DNA of 64,000 bases from Ophioceras dolichostomum. Taxonomy: Eukaryota > Ascomycota > Sordariomycetes > Magnaporthales > Ophioceraceae. This document shows, piece after piece, positions 12,178 to 22,024 of this stretch (its first letter is position 1; the number at the start of each line of letters is the position of its first letter). The position numbers were made by a program, and so were the translations under genes. Under the pieces are notes generated by a model. It had not been told where the DNA came from. It saw only the letters and a list, made by a program, of their open reading frames with translations, and made no database searches. Location of the stretch: the NCBI GenBank assembly GCA_003049485.1, contig PYST01000014.1, forward strand, positions 1 through 64,000, in the 5' to 3' direction.

Positions 12178-12189
12178 AATCACGTGATT
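12178..12189. promoter_or_regulatory. Perfect palindrome AATCACGTGATT (E-box core)
   Basis: A 12-base perfect palindrome centred on CACGTG between the divergent ars2 and tspO genes. TCACGTGA is the classic site for fungal bHLH factors of the Cbf1 type. Binding here is inference. Confidence 0.45.
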
Positions 12190-12439
12190 CGGCTTCCTAA
12201 TTTGTCGTTGTGAGAAAGGAGCTTGTGTGTGGCGGTGCTGTTGCCGCCGGATTGGATACATCAAAAACCAGCTGAAGGTCAGACAAAGGGAAGAGCGACC
12301 AGGTGGGTGATCGATTCCCAATTTCTCAGAGTGATCGTGAGCTGCTGTAAGTCGCGATGCAGCTACCCGGGCTGCCGTGCATTCTCTCGGCGGCCACCTA
12401 TGCGGGAGCTCCGTGGGCGTTGTGGGGAGCTAGGGAGCT

Positions 12440-12463
12440 ATGTCGTCATGTCGTCATGTCGTC
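12440..12463. repeat. Three 8-bp direct repeats ATGTCGTC in the tspO promoter
   Basis: Three back-to-back perfect copies. The minus strand reads ATGACGAC, so each copy carries a TGACG half-site of the type bound by ATF/CREB-like bZIP proteins. They lie about 180 bp upstream of the tspO ATG. Confidence 0.6.
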
Positions 12464-12644
12464 ATATATCTCGGCCTCGGATGGAGATGCCTCGAAGCTC
12501 TCGGAAACGGAACAAAGCACAGCAAGCCGGAGGTCCAAAAGGCTAATAACTGAAAAGCATCCCTCCCACGTACCATATCTATGATTGCACACTCATACTA
12601 GAAAGGACGACCCCAAATCTTATTCGTAAATTTACAGCTTCAAG

Positions 12645-13318
12645 ATGACGACTTACATCCCTCAGTTAACCATCCCCTATGAGGTCTTCGCCAACCCGGC
12701 GGCGTCCATTCTGCTGCCGATAGGTTTGGGAACAGCCGTTGGCCTAGGCGTGCAACGTAGGGGGAGCCATAGTTCCTGCTCATGTCAAAGTACCCAGTGA
12801 CCGCAACACCAGCTAACCATACCAAATGTTGAACCACACGAACAGCCAAGAAAACAAAGGAGACCTACATGTCACTGAAACGCCCTCCGTACCATCCTCC
12901 CGCCTACGTCTTCGCCCCCGCCTGGACCGTGCTCTACGGACTGATGGGCTACGCCGCCTACCGGGCCGTTCACACCGGCATGTCCCCCCTCAGCTCGGTC
13001 GAGCACATCCGCATGGCCAAGCACGGCGCCACGCTGTACACTATCCAGCTCGGGCTCAACCTGACGTGGACGCCGCTCTTCTTCGGGCTGAACCGCCCCG
13101 TCGCCGCCACCGTCGACATCGTCTCGCTCCTCGGCGTCAACGCCTACCTGGCCTACGTCTGGGGCTCGGTGGACAAGGTCGCCGGCTGGTGCCTCGCCCC
13201 GTACCTGGCGTGGCTGGGCTATGCCACTTACCTCTGTGCCGGCACCGGCTACCTGAACGGCTGGGACCTGAGGGGGAAAGGGAAGGAGGTGGAGTCTACC
13301 ACGGCGAAGGGGAAATGA
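12645..13318 (+). CDS. tspO: TspO/MBR (translocator protein) family membrane protein
   Basis: TspO/TSPO proteins are five-helix membrane proteins that bind porphyrins and sterol-like ligands and, in eukaryotes, usually sit in the outer mitochondrial membrane; their exact role is debated. Exons 12645-12756 and 12846-13318 give 194 residues; the intron is 89 nt with a CTAAC branch site and joins GVQ to PKKTKETYMSLKRPPYHPP. Family signatures seen are the first helix (ASILLPIGLGTAVGLGV), the RPPYHPPAYVFAPAWTVLYGLMGYAAYR block with the conserved PxWVFxxVWTxLYxxMG pattern, and LGLNLTWTPLFFGLNRP. Five hydrophobic stretches are visible. The C-terminus is short and Lys/Glu-rich. The donor (GTAGGG) is weaker than usual, but frame and homology support it. 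Confidence 0.93.
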
Positions 13319-13817
13319 GGGAGCCCAGTTTTCTATCTTTTTTTCTTTTCCTTTTTCTCAGTAGCAATTGTAAACATATAAGACTGTACGGTGCTTTGTG
13401 AGATGAATTGGGCCTTATTGAGGGGGAGACTGGGTGTGTAGCTCCAAGAGACAGAATTGAAAGGGGTTACGTGAAAGACTGGGTCAACCCGCAACAGGCA
13501 ATCAAAACCCAGGTTCATTTATTTTGTCTATTCCTCTCTCTTGCCCTGTGCCTTCCGTGCCGGCCACAAAAACAACGACGAAAAGCAACAACAAAAATGC
13601 CAACAAGATGCCGCCCAAGAGCCACTACCCAGTGGTTCCGAGATCGAAGGATATCTGCTCTATACACACAGGTAGGTAGGTAGGTAGGTAGGTCTCAAGT
13701 TCTATCCACAAGTCTATCCTAAAATCATCATCATAGTTCATCATCATCTCTCACTTTTTCTTTCACCCAGCCGGTATTTGCGGCACCAAACAGGGCAAAT
13801 CGCCTCTTGGATGGAGC
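13319..13817. other. Convergent spacer between tspO and the ornithine carrier
   Basis: This 0.5 kb holds two 3' UTRs. It contains a T-rich run after the tspO stop and a GGTA microsatellite at 13671-13693. No gene seen. Confidence 0.5.
13671..13693. repeat. (GGTA)n microsatellite, almost six units
   Basis: 23 bases of uninterrupted GGTA repeat in the spacer between two convergent genes. The same tetranucleotide recurs as shorter runs elsewhere in the window. Confidence 0.9.
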
Positions 13818-15022
13818 TCACGATAGCGGCACGTACTTCTTCAAGCCGTCGTACACCATGAAGATGAAGGCCGAGCTCGGGGCGGACCGCAGGACCGTGA
13901 TGCCGCAGCCCCTGTAGAACCCCCTGAGCCCGGCCTGCCTCCACAGCGCGACGCTCTCGTTCCAGAAGGTCTTGTGAGCCGTCGACGCGCCGATCGGGGC
14001 GGTCTGCATCCGCGACTTGACCGTGTCGGCCGGAAAGAAGAGGAAGTTGTACGACACGCCGGCCGACGCGCCCGCGACGGCCTGCTGCCAGAACGGCAGC
14101 GGGCTGTTCTCGATGGCGTCCCGCTCGGCCTGCGACCTCGCCGAGCGCAGGTTGACGTCCCGCAGGAGCCTGGTCGTGGTCTCCTTGCTGCCGAACCAGG
14201 CCGCGCACCCGCCGGCCTCGCGGATCAGCGTGCCCAGCTGGCCGTGCCAGAACCCGGCGATGCCCTGGTGGCGGAATATGTCGCGTATCACCGGCAGCGG
14301 CTTCAGCGGCGCCTTGACCACGCCGGCATCCGTCTCGGGGACCTGGATCTTGCACTTCACCAGCTCGATGGGCGTGAGCAGGAAGGAGGTGAAACAGCCC
14401 GAGAAGGCGCCCGTGGACCACAGCGCCGGGAGGGGCAGCTCCCTGTCCCGTGGGTAGTGGCCTGACTTGTAGATGAGCTCCCGCCCGACGCGCTCGAAGA
14501 AGAACAGACTGCTGTTCTCTACGGCGGCGCCGACGAGCGGGGCGGTGATGCCACGGTATAGGCCGAGGAACCCATCCGCCCGGATGGACTGGCGGAAGCA
14601 GTCGACCGGTCCCTTGTATCGGAGCGGCAGGCGATCTGGTTGAGACTGGAGTCGCACCTTGACCGTGTCGAAGGGATACTCTATGTACTTGCCGACTATT
14701 CCAGCGAGCTAAATTCACGAGACGATGAGGAAACGGTCAGCCGCTTAGCAAGAGAATATGGGAGAGGGGGGACCGTGGGTCCGGGGGGCATTTCACCCGC
14801 CCACGGACGAAGGAAGTGCGGTCACCGTACCGAGCCATAGGTGATGTCCTCCACTGCCTCCCAGACTGCTGCACGAGGGGACGCAGACGCTACCGCCATC
14901 GACGGGGCGGGTACTGGGGTATCGACCTTGGCATGGGGGGAGGAAGCCATCTTGACATTGGGAGACGAAGCCATCTTGGCATTGGGAGAGGAAGCCATCT
15001 TGGCATTGGAGGAGGAAGCCAT
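13818..15022 (-). CDS. arg-13: Mitochondrial carrier, ornithine transporter (ARG-13/ORT1-like)
   Basis: Inner-membrane carrier predicted to export ornithine from mitochondria for arginine synthesis. Exons 15022-14831 and 14708-13818 give about 360 residues. Three carrier repeats are visible with PX[DE]XX[KR] signatures: PFDTVK (76-81), TPIELVK (near 177) and FPADTVK (near 292). The matching sequences LYRGITAP, FWHGQLGT and FYRGCGIT follow. ARG-13-like features include CFTSFLLTPIELVKCKIQVP and GGCAAWFGSKE. The N-terminus is unusual: four near-identical 8-residue units related to MASSPNAK, encoded by a 24-bp tandem repeat, each beginning with Met, so the start could be any of four ATGs (15022 taken here). 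The intron is 122 nt with donor GTACGG. Assignment to ornithine rather than another basic amino acid is by resemblance. Confidence 0.88.
14927..15022 (-). repeat. 24-bp tandem repeat (four copies) inside the carrier presequence
   Basis: Four consecutive 24-base units encode MASSSNAK, MASSPNAK, MASSPNVK and MASSPHAK. Length stays a multiple of three, so copy number can change without a frameshift. Confidence 0.9.
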
Positions 15023-16203
15023 AGCGAGGCGGGGGGGGGAAGGTTGGATTTGGAATGGCAGAATGCAGAAGTCGCCGGGATGGTTGGTGAGACCGCCCGA
15101 TAATGGTGGCCGTTCACCACCAGTAGCTCTTAGCTCCCTCCAATGCTCTCGCAAGAACGACCGGCAGTTCGGGTCTCAATGTCGCTACAGGCCTAGGAAA
15201 CAAACGCGGAGTGACGAATAAGAGCGAGAGGTCATGTTACTACTCGGCGAATGCCGTAGTCTGCCGCCTGATAGATCGGATTGGGGGAATATGCTTCAAA
15301 CTCTTAGGGCTATTGTGAAATGAGGTATGATGGGCGAGATGAGTTTGCCGACGGCGCGCATATGTTGGCTGAACAGCCAAGCAATGAAGGTGGGTTGGTC
15401 TGTCACCGTCGGTCACCGTCACCGGTCTTCGGCGAGGAGGGGCAGCCAGTGTCCTGGACGAATGCAGGTCGGAACCAACGATGCGGGCAAGCCTCCTCCC
15501 TATTGCCCAAGTTCTGTTTGTGGGTTGACGGAGAAGCAGGGTGTTGTGTCAGGGCCTCGAGGGTCGGTCAGCCAGCCAGGCCGCCACAGCAGCTCGTCGC
15601 CGCCCGGCTTGCTTGCTTGCTTGCTTCTCTGCTTGCGTGCGTGGAGAGTCGGACAGCGATGGAGGGGACATTCTCGCCAGGCTGCGTTGCACATTTTTTG
15701 CCGCAGAACATACAGGAGAAGTAGTGGAACCTCGGCCCCACGTACTTCCCTCCGACTTATGCCCGCGCCATTTTCAGAGAGCAATTCCTTCAGTTGAAAT
15801 CAAACTGTACAGAGAAGAGAAGTAAAAAAAAAATTGTATTTTTGAAAACGAAATCAAGGGTGGAATGAGCTTAAGATGGGTGTCCGAATCACCATGCTCT
15901 CACGGCGCTCAACGCACCAGCAACGTCCGGGCGGCACTGGGCATTTTAGCGTCAACTGGGTGCCGGCGACCGGAGTGGGGCATTACGAAGAAGCCGCCCG
16001 GCGACCATGAATCCACCAGGAAATTGGAAGAACGGGTGGCAGGTGGCTCCGGTAGGCCGAGTTACAACACTACGCTACGATACATAGGATAATACAGACT
16101 TACACTACAGCACGGGGGGACGGAACAATACTTGACGATGTGATAGCACATGACGAAAGGGGACTACGCGATAGCGGAGGAATACTTCGGTATTTGTACA
16201 CTA
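15023..16203. other. Spacer: upstream of the carrier, downstream of prp28
   Basis: About 1.2 kb serves as promoter side for the carrier and distal 3' flank of prp28. Frames of up to 156 codons exist, but they are low in complexity and lack domains. A GCTT repeat is present near 15608-15627. No gene seen. Confidence 0.5.
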
Positions 16204-16322
16204 CAGGAGGCTACTAAACACAGGAGGCTACTAAACATAGGAGGCTACTAAACACAGGAGGCTACCAAACACAGGAGGCTACCAAACACAGGAGGCTACC
16301 AAACACAGGAGGCTACTGAACA
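16204..16322. repeat. 17-bp tandem repeat, seven copies, directly after the prp28 stop
   Basis: Seven consecutive copies of CAGGAGGCTACTAAACA, with changes at only a few positions (T/C at base 12, one TAGG start, one TGAACA end). The array ends two bases before the prp28 stop codon, so it should form the start of that gene's 3' UTR, read there as repeated TGTTTAGTAGCCTCCTG. Confidence 0.95.
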
Positions 16323-16324
16323 CC

Positions 16325-18394
16325 CTAAACTATGTCCCTCAGCTTGCCCCCTGCTGGCTTCGTGCGCGCCGCCGGATGGAACTTCAGTTCGTCCGGGACC
16401 TTGGAAAGGGGGCTCTTTGAGATCATCTGGTTCAGGTCGTACAACACGGCCTCGTCCTCCTGGCCGATGAACGTGATCGCGTAGCCCGTCTTCCCTGCTC
16501 TGCCCGTGCGGCCGATGCGGTGGGTGTACGCCTCGATGTTGCTCGTCATGTTGTAGTTGATGACGAGCGAGACGGCCGGCACATCGATACCGCGTCCGGC
16601 GACGTCGGTGGCTACTAGGATATCGACCCTTCCCGTCCGGAGCGACTTCATGGCGGCGTCGCGCTGCTCCTGCCCCTTGTTTCCGTGCAGCGAGGCCACC
16701 GAGAAGCCCTCGGTCTTGAGCTCCTTGGCCACGGCCTCGCAGTTGTGCTTCGTGTTGACGAAGACGATGATGGGCTTCTGGAACTCACCCGAGCCGAGGT
16801 GCTGCAGCAGGCGCTTCTTGCGCTCGTTCTCGTGCTTCACGAACTCGACCTTCTGCACAACCGTGTGCACGGCCTCGCCCGTGATGCCGATCTTGACCCG
16901 TGCAGGGCTCTTCAGGAAGTCCTTGGCGAGCTTCTCGACCTTCTGGGGCATCGTGGCCGAGAAGAGCATCCTCCGAGGGCGGCTCACCGTAGGGGCGCCG
17001 TAGTGGTGCTCCACCGCAGTCTCTTGGTCGCGAGCCCCTGGCAGGCTCTCCACGATCTTGGTGAGCTGATCCTCCAGACCCGCATCCAGCATACGGTCCG
17101 CCTCGTCCATAATGAAAAAGCGGCACTGCGACAGAACGATAACGCGGTGCTCGAGGCACTCGACTAGACGACCAGGAGTAGCAACAATAATATGAGCCCC
17201 ATCCCTGAGTGCGAACAGCTGCTCGTTCAGGTCGTGGCCACCAATAAGGTCCACCACTCTGAAGCCGAAGGGTTCGCAGAGCTTCGCGGCCTCCGTCATG
17301 ATCTGCTGAGCCAGCTCACGCGTAGGTGACATGATAAGGGCATAGGGGCCGTCGTCTTGGTTGGCCTTGACAATTGGGGGGAGGGTCCTGATGCGGTCGA
17401 CCAGGGGTATCAGGAACGCTCCCGTCTTTCCGGAGCCTGTGGGCGCCTCCGCGAGAAGGTCTTGTCCCTCCTGGACGATGGGGATCGCTGCCCGTTGGAT
17501 AGGTGAGGGTTCGTGCCAGTCCAGGCTATAGATGACATCCTGGAGCTCCCTACCGAGGCCGGCGTCGTTCCAGGATAATAGGGGCTCTGCCACGTTGTTC
17601 GTCGTGGTGATGCCGAAGTTCCCCTTGAGGATGCGCCAGTCACGGGCTGTCATCTCATCCCTTGTCTTCGCCGTCCAGTGCTTGTCTTTCTTGTAGACCT
17701 TGGCAGAGTGTTTCTCGTAGGCGGTCCGGAGAGCTTCTGCGCGCCGCTTTCCGTTCACCCTGTCCATCTCTTCCAAGTAGCGTGTGTGGGCTTCCAGCTT
17801 CCGCTCATAGTCCACGCTGTGGAGGTCTGGGAACTGGCCCGGGTGGCGGGAGCGGGGGTCAACCTCGACAGCGTCCGACTGCGCCCGGCTCGTATCCTCC
17901 GAAGGATCCCAGTCAAACCGGAACTTTTCTTGCTGCCGCTTCTGCTTCTTCGCCGTGAACGAGCTTCGGCTGAGATCAGGCCCCATATAGCGAGCGCGAA
18001 TCTCATCCTGTTCCATCTCTTCGGCCGACCGTTTGACGGCGCCTGAATCGCGGCCTCCCCATCTGCCACGGTCGCCGCGTTCGAATCTGTCCTCGGTTTG
18101 GGTCATGCCTCGAGGCCCTGTGGGCGGAGAGATCTGGCTGTGTCGATTATCGGTGCCGTTCTTGCTGCTGTTCTTGCTGCCGTTCTTGCTGCCGTCGGCG
18201 CCGGCGAGCCACTTCGCCTCCCTCGACCTGGCGCGGTCCTTTCGCTCCTGCTCGACACGTTGGATTTCTAGCTCAGCTTTGGCCTTGGCCTCCGCCTCCT
18301 GCCGAAGCCTCTCGCGTTTGGGGATGAACCGAGGCTTTTTCGCCGCGGCATCTTGCTCTCGCTTTTTTTTTAGTATCTCTTCGATGTCGATCAT
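16325..18394 (-). CDS. prp28: Pre-mRNA-splicing ATP-dependent RNA helicase Prp28 (DEAD-box, DDX23)
   Basis: Prp28 drives the exchange of U1 for U6 snRNA at the 5' splice site during spliceosome activation. A single exon gives 689 residues if translation starts at MIDIEEILKKKREQD (ATG at 18394); the frame stays open to 18493 and would add 33 residues that look non-conserved. The N-terminus is highly charged, with KPRFIPKRERLRQEAEAKAKAE typical of Prp28, and includes an Asn/Ser/Gly repeat. DEAD-box motifs are Q motif EPSPIQ, motif I APTGSGKT (near 320), PTRELAQQI, TPGRL, DEAD (near 427), SAT (near 475) and HRIGRTGRAG (near 625). The segment IIVFVNTKHNCEAVAKEL starts helicase domain 2. The region between PGARDQETAVEHHYG and the SAT motif matches the insert seen in Prp28 orthologues. 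Confidence 0.95.
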   Translation of the reverse strand: MIDIEEILKKKREQDAAAKKPRFIPKRERLRQEAEAKAKAELEIQRVEQERKDRARSREAKWLAGADGSKNGSKNSSKNGTDNRHSQISPPTGPRGMTQTEDRFERGDRGRWGGRDSGAVKRSAEEMEQDEIRARYMGPDLSRSSFTAKKQKRQQEKFRFDWDPSEDTSRAQSDAVEVDPRSRHPGQFPDLHSVDYERKLEAHTRYLEEMDRVNGKRRAEALRTAYEKHSAKVYKKDKHWTAKTRDEMTARDWRILKGNFGITTTNNVAEPLLSWNDAGLGRELQDVIYSLDWHEPSPIQRAAIPIVQEGQDLLAEAPTGSGKTGAFLIPLVDRIRTLPPIVKANQDDGPYALIMSPTRELAQQIMTEAAKLCEPFGFRVVDLIGGHDLNEQLFALRDGAHIIVATPGRLVECLEHRVIVLSQCRFFIMDEADRMLDAGLEDQLTKIVESLPGARDQETAVEHHYGAPTVSRPRRMLFSATMPQKVEKLAKDFLKSPARVKIGITGEAVHTVVQKVEFVKHENERKKRLLQHLGSGEFQKPIIVFVNTKHNCEAVAKELKTEGFSVASLHGNKGQEQRDAAMKSLRTGRVDILVATDVAGRGIDVPAVSLVINYNMTSNIEAYTHRIGRTGRAGKTGYAITFIGQEDEAVLYDLNQMISKSPLSKVPDELKFHPAARTKPAGGKLRDIV

Positions 18395-19428
18395 GGTGCA
18401 GTTATGACAACGACGGGACAGCTGAGAGGTTGGAATGGTGATCTGAGGTTGAGTGGGGGGCGACCTGGCAGGTGGTAGGTATTGTAAGGTCAAATATTGA
18501 TCCTGCCCACTTCACGTGGTTGCTGAGGTCGGTAGCAAAAATGACCAGAAGAAAATACCCACGAATTTACAGAACTGCACACTCTGACTTTCCAGAACAC
18601 TTCCCAGGTACCTACATATTCTACAGAGGACATTACCAAACAGGGAGCTTGGGGGGACGGGACAAGTGAACGGAAGGTTACAGAGCTGGTGCCTAGTAAG
18701 GTACCTACCTGCACAGCATCTCTGCCGGGAAATGATACGTTTGGAGCGCTAAACTGGTATGACCAACGCACATTTAGGCACCTGAGGTATCTGACATAGA
18801 GGGAGTTTTCAGTACAATCTATTTTGCGACCAGGTGCCACGGCTTGACACAAGGAGCTCCCACCCACTTGCGGCCAAAGGACTTGACACCTGGGAGCTCT
18901 ATCATCCCTTTCTGGGCCACGCACCGTTCGGTCGGTGCACCCCTCGATTGATACCGCGCCGTAACACCAGGCAGCTACAGCGCACCATCCACAGTCGATA
19001 TTAAAACAAACAATGATCGATATCGTGACTAAAGAGCTCAAAACGACTGAACGGTGATCAATTCTGTAGCCCTAAGTAAATCTGACTGCCAAAAGTTGAT
19101 GATCTACCCTATTTCCAGGTCGGGACGGGTCAGAAGTGCTACCAAATTAGGACTACTCTCGCAACTTTTTCTTTGCGGCCCGACCCACAATTTCCCCGAA
19201 TTGTCCCAGAGCAATGGAGATGGAATTTTGAAGCTCCAATATCTCCTTCCGGGTTTCCGCAACGACGAACCAACCTTTTTGTCCCCTCCTGCCAGGGAAG
19301 AAGAACCCAGCGAAAACTCGCACCTGACGACAGCTGTTGTTGCCCGCCGCTTCGATCCCGGAGCTGTCTTCAGGGCAGCACAGTCCAGGCCAAGCGCACG
19401 GCCTGCCCACCTACCCAGGTAGCCAGCC
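18395..19428. promoter_or_regulatory. Shared upstream region of prp28 and mrpl25
   Basis: About 1 kb lies between divergent start codons. A CACGTG core at 18513-18518 is 119 bases before the prp28 start. TACCTACCTG and GTACCTACAT motifs recur near 18607 and 18700. Open frames on the minus strand (18490-19041) have no domain. Confidence 0.45.
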
Positions 19429-20181
19429 ATGGCCTCCGCCGTTCCTTCGACCTCGTCGCTGGTCGAGCTTGCGAAGACGCTCCCGCCGCGGCTCCTGACC
19501 TTCCTCGCCCGGTACCCTCCTGCCGTGATCCTCCCGACGCCTGCCCCTCCCAAGACGGCGTACCAAGAAGCGACAAAGAATCCATTCAAGACCACGAGGC
19601 ACCCGGTGACGGGCAGGGTCCACGACCCGGTCTACTCGATGCGGCGGCAGGCCGATCTCGTGAAGCTCGCCCGGGCGCACGGCGTCGAGGAGCTGCTGCC
19701 CGACGGTCTCAAGCGCACCGAATCGAGGCTGCTCGCGAGGGTTAGGCACGGTCTGAGAGTTAAGGGTACGGGTGTCGGACAGCAGGTCAAGGGCCACGCG
19801 CACGAGAGGCACCTTGTGGCGAAGTACGTTGAACGGTCTCTTTGTCCTGCTTTCTACATGATATCTTGCAGATCAAGAGCTTTCATGTCCATTTTCTCGT
19901 TTATGTCCCGGAGAAATATAGAATCGGAGAGTCATTGCTCGCATTCATGGACTATCACGCTAATGCTCATCACTTTCTCACTAAAGGATGGAGAAGAGGA
20001 GAGAGGCCATGCGCAACATGCCGAAACTCATCGCGGAATGGAAGAAGGTAAGGCGGCAGTCGGTTCTTCCTCGCCTGTCATGCCTTGCAAGGCTACTGTG
20101 CCGGATCAGTATGCTAACGAACTTTCTTCGCCTCGCGCATCACAGGTGGGAAGGAAAAACTGGACAAGGTTTCCAAAATAA
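19429..20181 (+). CDS. mrpl25: Mitochondrial large ribosomal subunit protein mL59 (MRPL25)
   Basis: A fungal-specific component of the 54S mitoribosomal subunit. Exons 19429-19823, 19987-20047 and 20146-20181 join in frame to 163 residues. The conserved order is visible: LPPRLLTFLARYPP, TAYQEATKNPFKTTRHPVTG, HDPVYSMRRQADLVKLARAHGVEELLP, then GLRVKGTGVGQQVKGHAHERHLVAK, MEKRREAMRNMPKLIAEWKK and the terminal VGRKNWTRFPK, which is split off as a 12-codon last exon including the stop. Introns are 163 and 98 nt (donors GTACGT and GTAAGG); the second has a GCTAAC branch site. Without splicing the frame ends in an artefact. Start ATG 19429 has a good context (gccATGgcc). Confidence 0.94.
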   Translation: MASAVPSTSSLVELAKTLPPRLLTFLARYPPAVILPTPAPPKTAYQEATKNPFKTTRHPVTGRVHDPVYSMRRQADLVKLARAHGVEELLPDGLKRTESRLLARVRHGLRVKGTGVGQQVKGHAHERHLVAKYVERSLCPAFYMISCRSRAFMSIFSFMSRRNIESESHCSHSWTITLMLITFSLKDGEEERGHAQHAETHRGMEEGKAAVGSSSPVMPCKATVPDQYANELSSPRASQVGRKNWTRFPK

Positions 20182-20648
20182 GCCGCCTCGACGGCGTGAG
20201 CATGACTGGCTCTGCACCCTCTTTGCATACCTCCCTGTATATATGCTCTTTTAACACTGTAGTGGACCTTATACGCGTCGTGATTCTGCAATGGTCCACG
20301 TTGAGAATACCAATGGTGAATCACACGAGGAGCTTCTCTGCCACTCAGTAGATTATCATATTATCTGGCCTCGTGACGTGACCGTTGGTAATTCCTGCTT
20401 CCTTACTCTGCCCGTTTTACTAATTTTGGTGGCAAAAGGCACCTGGGTTGAGTGTGCGCGACATGGAGAAATTTGGTACCCTCGGTTCATGAAATTGATG
20501 ATTCAATTGCGGTCTTCGGCGGCGGCGGTCTCAATCCAGCGGGACACCCAAGAAAACTTCATTCATCTCGGAAAAGCTCAGCATGAAATTTTGAGCAATA
20601 ACCCCCCGCCCCAAAAATGAAAAAGATCTACCCTCGTCGCGACCGGAT
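20182..20648. other. Spacer between mrpl25 and dph4
   Basis: Tandem spacer of 467 bases. It holds the 3' UTR of the first gene and the promoter of the second. A domain-less open frame (20291-20620) is probably spurious. Confidence 0.5.
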
Positions 20649-21308
20649 ATGGAGAACCTCGAGGTGACGCATTACGAAGTCCTCGGCATCTCCAAAGAGC
20701 TGCTCGAAGAAGCTAAGGAGCCCCAGCAGCTGGTCAAACGAGCGTACCGCCGGGCGCTGCTCCGGCACCATCCGGACAAATCCGCCGCCGCCAGCTCTGC
20801 TGCTTCGGCTTCTGCTTCTGCAGCTGCGGGGCTAGGGCGAGGGCGAGTCGGTGCGTCAGGAGGGGTTTCCGGCCCGACCTCCGACCCTGCGACTCCAGCT
20901 CCAGCTACTATTATCTTTACCGTGGACCAGATCTCCACCGCCTTCGCAGTGCTGTCTGATCCAAGCCGGAGAAAGGAGTACGACGCGCGGCGCCTCACCC
21001 TCGTCCGCTCGGCGGCGTTATCTTCTGGCGGTGGTGGCAGTGGCGTGGGCAGTGGTGGTCAGCCATGCTACACCCCCGGCTTTCAGACTGGGATCGAAAC
21101 GGTGGACCTCGACGACCTCGACTCGGACCCAGACGGCAGTGTGTGGTGGCGCTCTTGTCGCTGTGGCAACTCCCGGGGCTTCGAACTCGGGGAGGACGAC
21201 TTGGAGGCCGTGGCAGATCTTGGCGAGCTCATCGTCGGGTGCCGCGACTGCAGCCTGTGGCTCAAGGTGCATTTTGCCTTCCTTCAGGACGAGGAGGCGG
21301 AAGGATAA
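20649..21308 (+). CDS. dph4: Diphthamide biosynthesis protein 4 (Dph4/Jjj3), J-domain and CSL zinc finger
   Basis: Dph4 is a J-type co-chaperone whose CSL zinc finger binds iron or zinc and supports the first step of diphthamide formation on elongation factor 2. The intronless frame gives 219 residues. The J domain opens with THYEVLGISKELL; the HPD tripeptide is at residues 41-43, followed by KS. A long Ala/Ser/Gly insert splits the J domain before FTVDQISTAFAVLSDPSRRKEYD. The C-terminal CSL finger has Cys170, Cys172, Cys198 and Cys201 (CRCG, then CRDCSLWLKV). The size is somewhat larger than yeast Jjj3 because of the low-complexity insert. Identification rests on the J plus CSL combination, which is specific to this family. 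Confidence 0.94.
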   Translation: MENLEVTHYEVLGISKELLEEAKEPQQLVKRAYRRALLRHHPDKSAAASSAASASASAAAGLGRGRVGASGGVSGPTSDPATPAPATIIFTVDQISTAFAVLSDPSRRKEYDARRLTLVRSAALSSGGGGSGVGSGGQPCYTPGFQTGIETVDLDDLDSDPDGSVWWRSCRCGNSRGFELGEDDLEAVADLGELIVGCRDCSLWLKVHFAFLQDEEAEG

Positions 21309-22024
21309 GAAAGGGAAAGGGGAGTAGGAGGGCTTGGGGGTTCATGTGCGCCCCAGCGCAAGCCTTGGTCTTCTTGAGACTAATACGAGCAATTCGTTCT
21401 GGCTGGGAGCATGGCGACTTGCTTGTAGTGGATTTCATAGCCATCTACGAGGCGAGGTGTTCCTCGAGGCTATATTTCCACAGAAATGGTCACCAAACAA
21501 TTTGAGAGCCAGTCCTGGCCTACTGTCCCCTACGGTGGCCTATGATCACACGCTCAACGAATCACACTCCTAAGGCGTCACATCACGTCACGATCACGGC
21601 AGAGAGGGGGGAATCGAAGTTTTGAATTTTGTTGTCCAGGCGATCCCGTCTTCAGCAGCAGCAGCATTAGAGTCTAAAAAGAAAACGAAACAAAAGCCAA
21701 AGTTCTGAACGGTACGGGTTGCCTCCAAAATTTGCTCTCCGTCTTTTCCCTTTTTAGTAGTTCCGTTGCTGGTGGATTGAGAGAGAAGAAGAGAGAAGTC
21801 GCCCCAGTTCTTTCTTTGTCTGTTTGTGTATTTCGCAATAAGGAAGACAAGGGGAACATGATGGGAAGGGGGAAGAAAAACAGGTGAGTGGAATAAAAGA
21901 GATGCAAGAATAGTTCACGCAGGGTTTCTTCCAAAGTCCACACTCCAAAGACACCATTTCCACCGGGAGGGTTGCTTTTTCAACCAAGGAATAGCCGGTC
22001 ACGATACCAGAGGGAATGCGAATC
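21309..22024. other. Convergent spacer between dph4 and the 14-3-3 gene
   Basis: About 0.7 kb of 3' UTR on both sides. Short frames lack domains. No gene or notable structure seen apart from short CAG repeats near 21655. Confidence 0.5.

Larger units (their letters stand above)
11247..12644. promoter_or_regulatory. Shared upstream region of ars2 and tspO
   Basis: The ars2 half (about 11400-11950) is strongly purine-rich on +, so pyrimidine-rich on the ars2 sense strand; it creates hydrophobic Leu/Ser-rich open frames that I read as artefacts. A perfect 12-bp palindrome AATCACGTGATT lies at 12178-12189 and contains the CACGTG E-box core. Three direct 8-bp copies of ATGTCGTC (ATGACGAC on the minus strand) lie at 12440-12463, about 180 bp before the tspO start. 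Confidence 0.5.
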
